Shown here: piece after piece, positions 8,776-15,953 of the stretch | How the letters are laid out: each line of letters starts with the position of its first letter | Numbering within the stretch: position 1 is the first letter of the stretch | Assembly: GCF_003641145.1 (NCBI RefSeq) | Contig: NZ_CP032744.1 | Coordinates: 124,001-188,000, forward strand | Reading direction: 5' to 3' | From: Lactiplantibacillus paraplantarum | Lineage (GTDB): Bacteria; Bacillota; Bacilli; Lactobacillales; Lactobacillaceae | DNA length: 64,000 nt | Notes under the pieces: model-generated | Databases searched by the model: none | Told to the model about the DNA's origin: nothing | The model's input: only the letters and a program-made list of their open reading frames with translations | Position numbers and translations under genes: made by a program

Positions 8776-9336
8776 TTAACGTTCCTTTTTTAAGCTCCCA
8801 CGTTGGGTCCGCGTCCGGGCATACAGGACTAGCAGAATGGTCCCAATGATGGCAACTGAGATGGAATCGGCGATCCAAGTAATGACGCCTTGAAGATAGA
8901 CTTTGTTAGCCGGTTCATGGTAAATAATAATATCACCAGTTGGCGCTAAAAGCACCCAACCAATAAAGTTGACGATGATTTGGTAAATATTAAACCAGAC
9001 TAATTTGGCCGTTCCTAATACACCATTTTCAATTTTGAGCCGATTCTTGGCTAGTCCGAAGGCAACCCCGATTAGACCGTCAACGATGACCCAAGTCCAC
9101 CAAGGTGAGCCGTAAGTCACAAAGTCGTTCAAAGCATGACCGATAAAGACGGCCAAACCGGCTGCGACGGGTCCGAAAATAGCGCCTAATAAAGCCAAGA
9201 AGCCCATGGCAACGTTAACTTGGGTATTCGGGACACCTGTTGGGATAGCAACGAACTTCATGAGAACGAAGATTACGGCGGCACCGATCCCGGTAGCCAC
9301 GACAGTACGGATTGAATTAGATTGCTTATTTTGCAT
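8776..9336 (-). CDS. ECF transporter S component, UPF0397 family
   Basis: 186-residue membrane protein with about 5-6 hydrophobic helices. The N-terminal TVVATGIGAAVIFVLMKF and the GFLALLGAIFGP and GHALNDFVTYGSPWW regions fit UPF0397/ECF-riboflavin-type substrate-binding subunits. It captures the substrate and defines specificity for the EcfA/EcfT partners downstream. The RBS AAGGAG precedes ATG 9336. It is the first gene of the operon and sits behind a T-box leader whose specifier reads ATG (Met). The likely cargo is therefore methionine or a precursor or salvage compound. Mts-type YkoEDC-like systems with Met T-boxes have been predicted in Lactobacillales. The exact substrate is inference. 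Confidence 0.85.
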   Translation of the reverse strand: MQNKQSNSIRTVVATGIGAAVIFVLMKFVAIPTGVPNTQVNVAMGFLALLGAIFGPVAAGLAVFIGHALNDFVTYGSPWWTWVIVDGLIGVAFGLAKNRLKIENGVLGTAKLVWFNIYQIIVNFIGWVLLAPTGDIIIYHEPANKVYLQGVITWIADSISVAIIGTILLVLYARTRTQRGSLKKER

Positions 9337-9424
9337 GGTGTAACACTCCTTAAATATTGAGAATGAATAAGTTCTAATAACTGTTGATAAAAAAGCAAAT
9401 TTGTTAATTCAGATTAATAAGGAA

Positions 9425-9645
9425 CCAAAAAACGCGCCTAAAAGCGAATGCTTTCTAGGACGCGTTTGCGTGTTACCACCGAGATTTTCCCACAGGGACT
9501 TATCATGATCGTAACGGATCGCTCCGACTGAGATGGCCCCAGTAGCTTCTTCAAGACCATCTTCAACTAACCACGTCATCGTTTTGCACCAAGGAACACG
9601 ACTCTCTAAGCACGTTAGCTAGACTACTCATCTTGTCACAGCTTT
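9425..9645 (-). ncRNA. T-box leader, predicted Met-specific
   Basis: On the minus strand the leader shows an AGTA loop-E motif (in GATGAGTAG), stem I with CAAGA pairing TCTTG and CTAAC pairing GTTAG, then GAA-G-ATG-G with the specifier ATG at 9558-9560. The T-box motif GGTGGTAACACG has its TGGT at 9475-9478. A terminator hairpin at 9427-9467 ends in TTTTTT. TGGT pairs with ACCA, that is discriminator A, which fits tRNA-Met and not tRNA-Asp or tRNA-Trp (usual discriminator G), the other frames of the loop. Uncharged tRNA-Met would allow readthrough into the ECF operon. Confidence 0.88.
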
Positions 9646-9669
9646 TTCTAATCTGAATTTAACTATTAA

Positions 9670-9698
9670 AGCATACGCCAAAGTTGATAGTGGTGCAA
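9670..9698 (-). promoter_or_regulatory. Promoter of the T-box/ECF operon
   Basis: Minus strand: -35 TTGCAC (9693-9698), a 17-bp spacer, and -10 TATGCT (9670-9675), about 25 bp before the first leader helix. Confidence 0.65.
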
Positions 9699-9860
9699 GT
9701 AAAACCGAACAGTTGAAGCCGGTTACATCTTAAACAAACGGAAAATCACGATAATAATAGTAAAATTCTGGTCGTGGCACCTTGGTTATTCGGGTCTTTA
9801 AGCTAAAATAAGCACGAATCATCGGTCAGAATGGTTGTTAATTAAACAAAGCCAATAAAA

Positions 9861-9868
9861 GTATATAC
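9861..9868. promoter_or_regulatory. Small palindrome GTATATAC upstream of the GntR gene
   Basis: A perfect 8-bp palindrome 38 bp before the gntR start, in an AT-rich stretch. It could be an autoregulatory GntR/HutC half-site pair. It is too short to be sure. Confidence 0.25.
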
Positions 9869-9905
9869 AAATGATTTCATTTAGCTACTAAAAGGGGTAA
9901 ACTAG

Positions 9906-10658
9906 TTGACAAGACCAAATGATAAAAGGGATGTGAGAAATTTGGCTTACAAATATGAAACGATTGCAGATAGTCTGCGTCAAGATATTAAGTCTGGTAA
10001 ATATACGCCGGGCGAACTGATGCCTGATCAGAATAAATTGGCTGAAACTTTTGATACGACAAGAATTACGATCCATAAAGCCATTCAATTACTAATTATC
10101 GAAGGGATGGTTTACTCTAAGCGTGGTGCTGGGACCTTTGTTCGTAAAGACTTTGGTTTAACTGAACGGCGCCAAGAAACGTTAGTAGATCGGCCACTTG
10201 GGACGACACAAACTAATGCGGGTAAAAAAGTAACGAGTAAGGTACTTGAATTACAGGCCCGCTTGCCAACTAAGCGAGAAGCTGAACAATTATTAATTGA
10301 TGAAATGGATCCAGTTTATGTCATTCGTCGGACGCGATACGTTGAGGGTAAAGTTTGGGCTTATGAACATACGATTATGCCAACTAGTATTGTGACACTG
10401 ACGAAACAAGTTTTAGAGGGGTCCGTCTATGGCTACTTAGAAAAAAATAGTGGTAAGAAAATTGCGGGCTCACATCGGATTATTTCGGCATCGCGAGTCA
10501 CAGCTGATGATGTAGCCGCAATGGGTGCGACTTTAAACGATCCCGTGTTAGTTATCAATCAAATTAGTTATATGGATGATGGTCAGCCCTTTGAAGTCTC
10601 TGAATCACATTTTCCGTATGAGACAAGTACGGTCGTGGCAGATGTTCAAATACATTAA
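9906..10658 (+). CDS. GntR family transcriptional regulator (HutC/UTRA type)
   Basis: 250 residues. The N-terminal winged helix covers residues about 15-85 (KYETIADSLRQDIKSGKY... and KLAETFDTTRITIHKAIQLL). The C-terminal UTRA ligand domain covers about 100-245 (VYVIRRTRYVEGKVWAYEHTIMP). UTRA regulators sense small sugars or amino-sugar or amino-acid derivatives; the ligand is unknown here. The TTG start at 9906 has AAAGGGG upstream. A second in-frame TTG at 9942, preceded by AAAGGGATGTGAG, would remove 12 residues and still leave the whole HTH. It is flanked by its own terminator and has no obvious metabolic partner, so it may control a distant gene or the neighbouring ECF operon. Confidence 0.88.
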   Translation: MTRPNDKRDVRNLAYKYETIADSLRQDIKSGKYTPGELMPDQNKLAETFDTTRITIHKAIQLLIIEGMVYSKRGAGTFVRKDFGLTERRQETLVDRPLGTTQTNAGKKVTSKVLELQARLPTKREAEQLLIDEMDPVYVIRRTRYVEGKVWAYEHTIMPTSIVTLTKQVLEGSVYGYLEKNSGKKIAGSHRIISASRVTADDVAAMGATLNDPVLVINQISYMDDGQPFEVSESHFPYETSTVVADVQIH

Positions 10659-10660
10659 AG

Positions 10661-10702
10661 TAATCGGTAACCGCAGCGATGAGTGGCTACCGATTTTTTA
10701 GT
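10661..10702 (+). terminator. Terminator of the GntR gene
   Basis: AATCGGTA...TACCGATT stem followed by TTTTTT. Confidence 0.85.
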
Positions 10703-10810
10703 GGAAATTGGCTAATGGAGTTGCATTCAAGAAAACGGTGGACCATAATTAAATTGATATAAAAAGAAAGCGCTTTTATAAATTGATGATTTTTTTGGGG
10801 GGATAAGATT

Positions 10811-11140
10811 ATGCCAGCTAATTTTTATCAACGATTAATTGATAAGTATGAACCAATGACGGAAGCGGCTTTTTTGGTCTTAGTCAGCGTTCGCCAGCCG
10901 ATTACCAGTGAAGCTATTCCGCAAAAAATTGCCGAAATGACGAATAATCAGCTACAGTTGGGCTTAGGAACCTTGTTTACGAATTTGCATGCTATGACGA
11001 AAGATTACTTGATGACAGAGCGGGTCGACGAAAATGATGTCCATACTTACGAAATTACGGGGAGTGGCGAATCAGTGTTAGCAGCCGAGCGAAAACGACT
11101 GCAATTATTGAATCAAATTTGTGAGCAGGCGGGATTATAA
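10811..11140 (+). CDS. PadR-like winged-helix regulator
   Basis: 109 residues, the size of small PadR-s1 proteins with one winged helix and a short dimerising helix. The start YQRLIDKYEPMTEAAFLVLV, the middle PQKIAEMTNNQLQLGLGTLFTNLHAM and the wing VHTYEITGSGESVLAAER follow the PadR pattern. It heads an apparent operon with two DUF2812 membrane proteins, and PadR/DUF2812 pairing is common in Firmicutes. It probably represses this operon in response to membrane or antimicrobial stress (inference). The RBS is very strong (GGGGGGATAAGATT before ATG). A cre-like GAAAGCGCTTTT at 10766-10777 lies in its promoter region; its ends do not match cre well. Confidence 0.82.
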   Translation: MPANFYQRLIDKYEPMTEAAFLVLVSVRQPITSEAIPQKIAEMTNNQLQLGLGTLFTNLHAMTKDYLMTERVDENDVHTYEITGSGESVLAAERKRLQLLNQICEQAGL

Positions 11141-11175
11141 CGGATTGCGGGTTAATCTAACGGGGAAGTGAGTAT

Positions 11176-11961
11176 ATGTGGCGATATCAAATGGCGGTTA
11201 AGGGCTCAGAGCAGGAATTGCGGTGGCTCAATCATCAGGCACAACGCGGGCAATTACTGCGGCATATCAGGGGGAACTGGTATCAATTTCAAAAAACGAC
11301 GACGCAATATCAAGTCTTTAGTGAATATGTGAGTGGCGCCGTTGCAACTGAAATTGACGACCAGCACACACCGTTCAAATTATTAGCACAGTTACAATTG
11401 ACGAAGCCAGCCGTACAGGTGATTTATACGGGCACGGCTCAGGCTGGTTTGCAGGGGACACGAGTGGATCACCAAGACGCGCCGTTGCAGCTGAAAATTG
11501 CACTGGCACAACGAGGACATTTGTTAAATGTCATGAATATCAGGCTAGTGGTTGGTCTGATACTGGCCGTGATTGTGATTGGCCTGAACGTGAGTGATAA
11601 CGTGGCCAGTTGGGGAATGTTTGTATGGCTGATCTTTACCTTCTATCCTGCGTGGCAAGCGAGTCGGATTCATAAGCAGGCGAACGCGCTACGAGTCATT
11701 ACGCAACAGTATGATGATGCTTGGCGGCCAACAATGCATGTTTTCTTGAAAAATATGCCCGCCGAGCTGGATACAGAAAAAGTAACTAGTCTGGGGGCGT
11801 GGGTTTACGTAGGTCAAGATCATCACGGAATGTACTGGTATGACTTGAAGACGCTGGCAAGTGCAATGGAAATCAAGCAATCGCTACAACCTGTCGTGGG
11901 AGATAGCGTTTCTATATCGATTGTTAGCTGGCTTGGATTAGCACCGATTGGTTTTATTTAA
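11176..11961 (+). CDS. DUF2812 membrane protein, copy 1
   Basis: 261 residues. The N-terminal DUF2812 region (about 1-110) starts MWRYQMAVKGSEQELRWLN and contains GNWYQFQK. Two hydrophobic helices lie at about 125-160 (LVVGLILAVIVIGLNV and MFVWLIFTFYPAW). The C-terminal part (about 180-261) is soluble and ends SWLGLAPIGFI. Function is unknown. The family is usually next to PadR genes, as here, where padR lies 35 bp upstream. ATG 11176 has GGGGAAGTGAG upstream. It is clearly paralogous to the next gene, sharing all landmark motifs (HIRGNWYQF versus AIRGNWYQF, FLKNMPAELDTE versus FVKGLSAELDTE). Confidence 0.75.
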   Translation: MWRYQMAVKGSEQELRWLNHQAQRGQLLRHIRGNWYQFQKTTTQYQVFSEYVSGAVATEIDDQHTPFKLLAQLQLTKPAVQVIYTGTAQAGLQGTRVDHQDAPLQLKIALAQRGHLLNVMNIRLVVGLILAVIVIGLNVSDNVASWGMFVWLIFTFYPAWQASRIHKQANALRVITQQYDDAWRPTMHVFLKNMPAELDTEKVTSLGAWVYVGQDHHGMYWYDLKTLASAMEIKQSLQPVVGDSVSISIVSWLGLAPIGFI

Positions 11962-11983
11962 TTTAAAAATGGAAGTGGTTGGT

Positions 11984-12796
11984 ATGTGGCGGCATCGGTT
12001 TTTAATAAAGGGTTCCGAACAGGAATTAGCGTGGTTAAATGCACAGGCTAATCGTCGGTATTTATTAACGGCCATTCGGGGTAATTGGTATCAATTCAAA
12101 AAAGTTGCAACGCGCTATCGCATTTTTAGTGAGTACGTACCACAAGCCGTTGTGGCGGATCTGAATAAACACAATAGTGCGTTTAAAGTATTAGCCAAAG
12201 TGCAAGTACAAGAGCCAGATATCCAGATTGTGTATACTGGTAGTGACCAACCAGCGCTACAACAAACGACCGTAACGTCCGGTAATCCCAAGGTGCGGTT
12301 ACAAGTTGCATTACACCTACGTGATCAAGCAATGAACACAATTAACGTGAGTCTTTATGCGGGGGTCTTCGTGTGGGGACTGTTCTTGATTTTAATACTT
12401 CGGCAAGGTAATACTGATTTAATGGGCGTATGGATGTTATTCTTACTTATCGGTATCTTGGCGGTACTAGGGTTGTATCGGACGGCTAATAATTTACAGA
12501 AACAGATTAGTCAATTACGGCGAGACACAGAACAGTATGATGGTGCCTGGTTGCCAACAATGCACGTCTTTGTGAAGGGGCTGTCTGCGGAACTCGATAC
12601 TGAAGTGCCAACGTTAAAATCATTAGGTCGCTGGACGCTGGTTGGCCATAGTAAGCAAGGGTTATATTGGTATGATTTACAGACACTGGCTACGACATCA
12701 GAAATTAAACAAGCCCTACAACCATTTGTTTCGACCGATACTAGTGTTGATGTGCTTAGTTGGCTAGGACTTGCACCGGTGGGCTGGTTTGTTTAA
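11984..12796 (+). CDS. DUF2812 membrane protein, copy 2
   Basis: 270 residues, a tandem paralogue of the preceding gene with the same plan: an N-terminal DUF2812 region (MWRHRFLIKGSEQELAWLN), two membrane helices at about 115-165, and a soluble C terminus ending SWLGLAPVGWFV. The gap to copy 1 is 22 bp. I chose ATG 11984 because it aligns with the start of copy 1 and has GGAAGTGG upstream. An in-frame start at 11948 would overlap copy 1 and lacks a good RBS. Retention of two diverged copies suggests a hetero-oligomer or two specialised proteins; this is inference. Confidence 0.75.
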   Translation: MWRHRFLIKGSEQELAWLNAQANRRYLLTAIRGNWYQFKKVATRYRIFSEYVPQAVVADLNKHNSAFKVLAKVQVQEPDIQIVYTGSDQPALQQTTVTSGNPKVRLQVALHLRDQAMNTINVSLYAGVFVWGLFLILILRQGNTDLMGVWMLFLLIGILAVLGLYRTANNLQKQISQLRRDTEQYDGAWLPTMHVFVKGLSAELDTEVPTLKSLGRWTLVGHSKQGLYWYDLQTLATTSEIKQALQPFVSTDTSVDVLSWLGLAPVGWFV

Positions 12797-13127
12797 CTGT
12801 TTAAAATCGTTTGTAAAATTAACGTATAAAGCGTTAGACTGTATAAAGGCTAACGCTATTTTGCGTCGACATGACCAACGATAATATAAATGATAAAAAG
12901 TGACATATAATCATAATAGTAGTATTCTAAATAAAAGACAAAGCTGGAATGGGTGGAGTACACGCAAATCATTTATTTAATATGGTTTTAATGCGCAGAT
13001 TTTACTATAAAAAATTTTTTATTTGTCACAAATATTTCATATAATCGGGTTAAATTGTATAGTATAAGCTCGGTTGTGCTGAAAATAATCGGACTGATTA
13101 CGCAGAAAGCTTAGTGAGGTGATTTTG
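12797..13127. other. Intergenic region with a weak terminator, otherwise AT-rich
   Basis: A hairpin at 12828-12861 (AGCGTTAG/CTAACGCT, then ATTTTG) probably ends the padR-DUF2812 operon. The remaining ~260 bp is very AT-rich. It holds a TATAAT (13040-13045) that could serve the AP2 gene, with no convincing -35. No small ORF with a good RBS was found. Confidence 0.5.
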
Positions 13128-13619
13128 ATGCGACTTAAGGATTTAACAGGTGCGACTTTCAGCCGCTTGACCGTCATTGAACGGGCGGAGAGTGCACCTA
13201 ATGGTAATGCACGTTGGTTGTGTCAGTGTTCATGTGGACGACAAGTAGTAGTCGATAGCTATCGACTACGGAAAGGGATTACTAAGAGTTGCGGCTGTTT
13301 ACGAGCAGACGTTAGCCGAAAAAACATCTTTGAAAACCCAAAAACTCGTAAGAACATGGGACGTAGTGATAATTTGCCACTTTACCAAGGAACTTCGGTT
13401 GACCGCTTAAAACCGAATAGTCGCAATCGGAGTGGGGTCATTGGGGTTTCTTTTGATCGTTGCTCACAGAAATGGGTCGCTCGGCTAATGTATCGCGGTC
13501 GATTAGTCTTAAATCAACAATTTGCTGACATGGATGACGCCATCATGGCTCGCAAACAGGCAGAACAGCGCTATGTGATGCCCGTATTAGAGGAATATGC
13601 TAAATCAAGCGCGGATTAA
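13128..13619 (+). CDS. AP2-domain DNA-binding protein with a zinc-knuckle-like N terminus
   Basis: 163 residues. The N-terminal part GATFSRLTVIERAE, WLCQCSCG and KSCGC is a Cys motif (CxCxCG...SCGC) typical of phage-associated AP2/HNH proteins. The C-terminal AP2-like fold runs over about 100-150 (GVIGVSFDRCSQKWVARLMY, then ADMDDAIMARKQAEQRY). No HNH nuclease residues are visible, so it should bind DNA without cutting. Such proteins are usually found in phages and mobile elements; here it stands alone with its own terminator and may be a domesticated phage gene. ATG 13128 follows GAGGTGA; a GTG at 13119 overlaps the RBS and is less likely. Confidence 0.78.
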   Translation: MRLKDLTGATFSRLTVIERAESAPNGNARWLCQCSCGRQVVVDSYRLRKGITKSCGCLRADVSRKNIFENPKTRKNMGRSDNLPLYQGTSVDRLKPNSRNRSGVIGVSFDRCSQKWVARLMYRGRLVLNQQFADMDDAIMARKQAEQRYVMPVLEEYAKSSAD

Positions 13620-13635
13620 GTCGCGTACATAATAA

Positions 13636-13668
13636 AGTCCGCCGAAAAAACTGGCGGGCTTTTTTGTT
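13636..13668 (+). terminator. Terminator of the AP2 gene
   Basis: GTCCGCC...GGCGGGC stem followed by T6. Confidence 0.9.
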
Positions 13669-13719
13669 TATTACCCGGGAAATAATTAAAGCATTATGGG
13701 TAAAGTGAAGATTAATCAG

Positions 13720-13748
13720 TTGTGTTTGTTAAGCAAACTAGTTAGACT
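13720..13748 (+). promoter_or_regulatory. Promoter of the SDR gene
   Basis: -35 TTGTGT (13720-13725), 17-bp spacer, -10 TAGACT (13743-13748). The spacer holds TTGTTAAGCAAAC, an imperfect inverted repeat that may bind a regulator. Confidence 0.5.
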
Positions 13749-13786
13749 AAACAAGCAATTTAAATCAGAACGGAGGATTTTGAATC

Positions 13787-14581
13787 ATGGAAATGGGTTT
13801 AGCAGGAAAAACGGTGTTAGTCACTGGCTCAACGAAGGGGATTGGTCGCGCCATTGCCGTGGCTTTTGCTAAGGAAGGCGCCGACGTAATCATCAATGGC
13901 CGACGTGCGGATACTGTGCAAGCCGTTGTCAATGAGTTAGCTACGGCTTATCCGGCAACAAATCCGATGGCCGCACCGTATGATATTAGTGATCCGCAGC
14001 AAGCCGATGAAATGTTTCAACAAATTCCAACGGTTGACGTTCTTGTCAATAATATGGGAATTTTTGGCCCCATGGCTTACGATGAGATCGATGATGCAAC
14101 CTGGGAACGATTCTTTAAAGTGAATGTGTTATCTGGCAATCGGTTGGCGAAACATTATTTACCAGCCATGTTGGCCCAAGATTTTGGTCGGATTATCTTT
14201 ATTGCGAGTGAAGAAGCAGTTATGCCATCGGGAGAGATGCCACAGTATTCGATGACTAAATCGATGAACCTTTCTTTGGCAAAGAGTCTGTCGAAACTAA
14301 CAGTCGGTAGCCATGTAACTGTTAATACGGTCATGCCGGGGTCAACATTGACTGAAGGTGTTCAGTCAATGTTGGACGAGATGTATGCTGATTCGGATTT
14401 ACCAAGGGATCAGTGGGAACATGATTTCATGGTCAACCACCGGCCGTTATCACAAATCCAACGTTTAATTCGTCCGGAAGAAATCGGCCGCTTAGCTGTG
14501 TTTGTTGCTAGTCCGTTTGCCAGCAGCTTTTCTGGTGAAGCGTTACGTGCGGATGGTGGCTTAGTGCCAACTATATTCTAG
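13787..14581 (+). CDS. Short-chain dehydrogenase/reductase
   Basis: 264-residue classical SDR, an NAD(P)-dependent oxidoreductase of unknown substrate acting in the cytosol. The cofactor motif TGSTKGIG is at 13-20, followed by RR at 39-40, which favours NADP(H). NNMG is at 88-91, and the catalytic set is Ser141, Tyr154 and Lys158 (YSMTK). The C terminus GEALRADGGLVPTIF is typical of FabG-like SDRs. ATG 13787 has CGGAGG 11 bases upstream. It is a single-gene unit with its own promoter and a long hairpin downstream. Confidence 0.92.
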   Translation: MEMGLAGKTVLVTGSTKGIGRAIAVAFAKEGADVIINGRRADTVQAVVNELATAYPATNPMAAPYDISDPQQADEMFQQIPTVDVLVNNMGIFGPMAYDEIDDATWERFFKVNVLSGNRLAKHYLPAMLAQDFGRIIFIASEEAVMPSGEMPQYSMTKSMNLSLAKSLSKLTVGSHVTVNTVMPGSTLTEGVQSMLDEMYADSDLPRDQWEHDFMVNHRPLSQIQRLIRPEEIGRLAVFVASPFASSFSGEALRADGGLVPTIF

Positions 14582-14654
14582 TAAATAATTATGACCAAGC
14601 ACGACTTGAACTTAGCTTTGGTAGGGTGCGAGTCATACTAAAAAAACGTGGGAC

Positions 14655-14720
14655 AAAACTAATTGTGCGCCGTTTCTTGAGAAGAAGTCTTTTTTTAAGA
14701 AACGGCGCACAATTTTTCTG
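14655..14720 (+). terminator. Long-stem terminator after the SDR gene
   Basis: Perfect 18-bp arms (14661-14678 and 14697-14714) enclose an 18-nt loop, then TTTTTC. The stem is much longer than a minimal terminator. Confidence 0.8.
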
Positions 14721-14923
14721 TCAATATTGTCGAAATAGGCGCAAAAAGGTTGCTGCTTCCGCGCTCGTTTTTTAGTCTATCGTGAGGGTGCCTGAAAATT
14801 AGCAACTTTTAAAGCGGTAATTGGATATTAAATGTAAGTGGGTAGCGATTCTTAGGTGACACAACTAGCACGAGAGATTGATGATGAAGGGTTAAGTGAG
14901 CCCTTTAAAAAAAATATTTTTTA
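14721..14923. other. Intergenic region without a supported gene
   Basis: About 200 bp between the SDR terminator and the TetR operator. No ORF with a credible start is seen. AGGGTT/AGCCCT at 14888-14903, followed by an A-rich run, looks incidental. Confidence 0.5.
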
Positions 14924-14954
14924 TTGACCAGCTAGTCATTGACTTGCTGGTCAA
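14924..14954. promoter_or_regulatory. 31-bp TetR-type operator of the ABC exporter operon
   Basis: A palindrome with outer arms TTGACCAGC and GCTGGTCAA and inner arms AGTCA/TGACT around a central T; 14 of 15 arm positions pair. It overlaps the -35 box at 14939-14944. The TetR gene at the end of this operon is the obvious candidate to bind it. Confidence 0.82.
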
Positions 14955-14967
14955 TAGCGTCTATGAT
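14939..14967 (+). promoter_or_regulatory. Promoter of the ABC exporter-tetR operon
   Basis: -35 TTGACT (14939-14944), 17-bp spacer, -10 TATGAT (14962-14967). The -35 lies inside the operator palindrome, so binding should block RNA polymerase. Confidence 0.8.
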
Positions 14968-15030
14968 AGCGACATCAATAAAAAGGACGTCCTAAGTTGG
15001 TAGCTATTGTTAAGAATGGGAGTGTGTTAT

Positions 15031-15948
15031 ATGAATAACGAGCCATTATTAAAAATTACACATTTACAGAAAAAATTTGGAAAGTTTCAAGCACTCAAAG
15101 ATATTGACTTTGAGATTAATGCTGGGGAGGTATTTGGATTTATTGGACCAAATGGTGCTGGTAAATCAACGACGATTCGAATATTACTTGGAATTTTAAA
15201 GGCCAGCGCTGGTCAAGCAACAATCTTTGGACAAGATGTCTGGCAGGATAGTGTGGCGATTCATAAACGGATTGCTTACGTGCCAGGGGATGTCTACCTA
15301 TGGCCGAATTTAAGTGGGGGTGAGATCATTGATTTATTCTTGAAATTAAATGGTGGTCAGCACACTGCTAAGACGGATGCTCTGATTAAGCGCTTTGAAT
15401 TAGATCCGCGTAAAAAGGCCCGTACTTATTCTAAAGGAAATCGACAAAAAGTTGCGTTGATTGCGGCGTTTTCAACGGATGCCGACTTTTATATCTTTGA
15501 TGAACCGACATCAGGCTTGGACCCGTTAAATGAGCAGACTTTTCAAACCGAAGTTCTAGCCTTAAAGCAACAGGGGAAGAGTGTTTTGCTATCCAGTCAC
15601 ATTCTCTCAGAAGTAGAAAAAATGTGTGATCGTATTGGAATTATTCGAGAAGGTCAAATTGTTGAGACGGGGACCCTGGCTGAGATGCGACACTTGACCC
15701 GAACCACTGTTGATGTGCAAACCCGACAACCATTGACGGATCTAGCAGCATTAGCGGGTGTCCACGGTGTTACTGAACGCCATGGTGAAAATCATGTCAG
15801 CTTAGCAGTTGATGCTGACCAGTTAACGACGGTGGTGCAATATTTAGCTAGTCGCCAACTCTTAACATTAACGACGACGCCACCAACACTGGAAGACTTG
15901 TTTATGCGTTATTATACGACGGATAAACGGACGGTTGAGGGGAAGTGA
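15031..15948 (+). CDS. ABC-2 type exporter, ATP-binding protein
   Basis: 305 residues with one ABC cassette: Walker A GPNGAGKST (39-47), signature YSKGNRQKV (133-141), Walker B FYIFDEPTSGLD (D157/E158), and switch His in SSHILSEVEKMCDR. The SKGNRQ form of the signature is typical of BcrA/DrrA-like drug and antibiotic exporters. The C-terminal ~75 residues form the extra domain of this group. It powers the permease encoded next. ATG 15031 has GGGAGTG upstream; an in-frame TTG at 15007 lacks an RBS. The gene overlaps or abuts the permease gene, which shows translational coupling. Confidence 0.92.
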   Translation: MNNEPLLKITHLQKKFGKFQALKDIDFEINAGEVFGFIGPNGAGKSTTIRILLGILKASAGQATIFGQDVWQDSVAIHKRIAYVPGDVYLWPNLSGGEIIDLFLKLNGGQHTAKTDALIKRFELDPRKKARTYSKGNRQKVALIAAFSTDADFYIFDEPTSGLDPLNEQTFQTEVLALKQQGKSVLLSSHILSEVEKMCDRIGIIREGQIVETGTLAEMRHLTRTTVDVQTRQPLTDLAALAGVHGVTERHGENHVSLAVDADQLTTVVQYLASRQLLTLTTTPPTLEDLFMRYYTTDKRTVEGK

Positions 15949-15953
15949 AACGG

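Noticed and set aside
10763..10780. cre site before padR
   Set aside because: The core GAAAGCGCTTTT fits, but the outer TG and CA of the consensus are missing, so CcpA control is not claimed.
13128..13619. HNH homing endonuclease
   Set aside because: The AP2-like and Cys-motif parts are present, but no H-N-H catalytic residues are seen, so only DNA binding is called.
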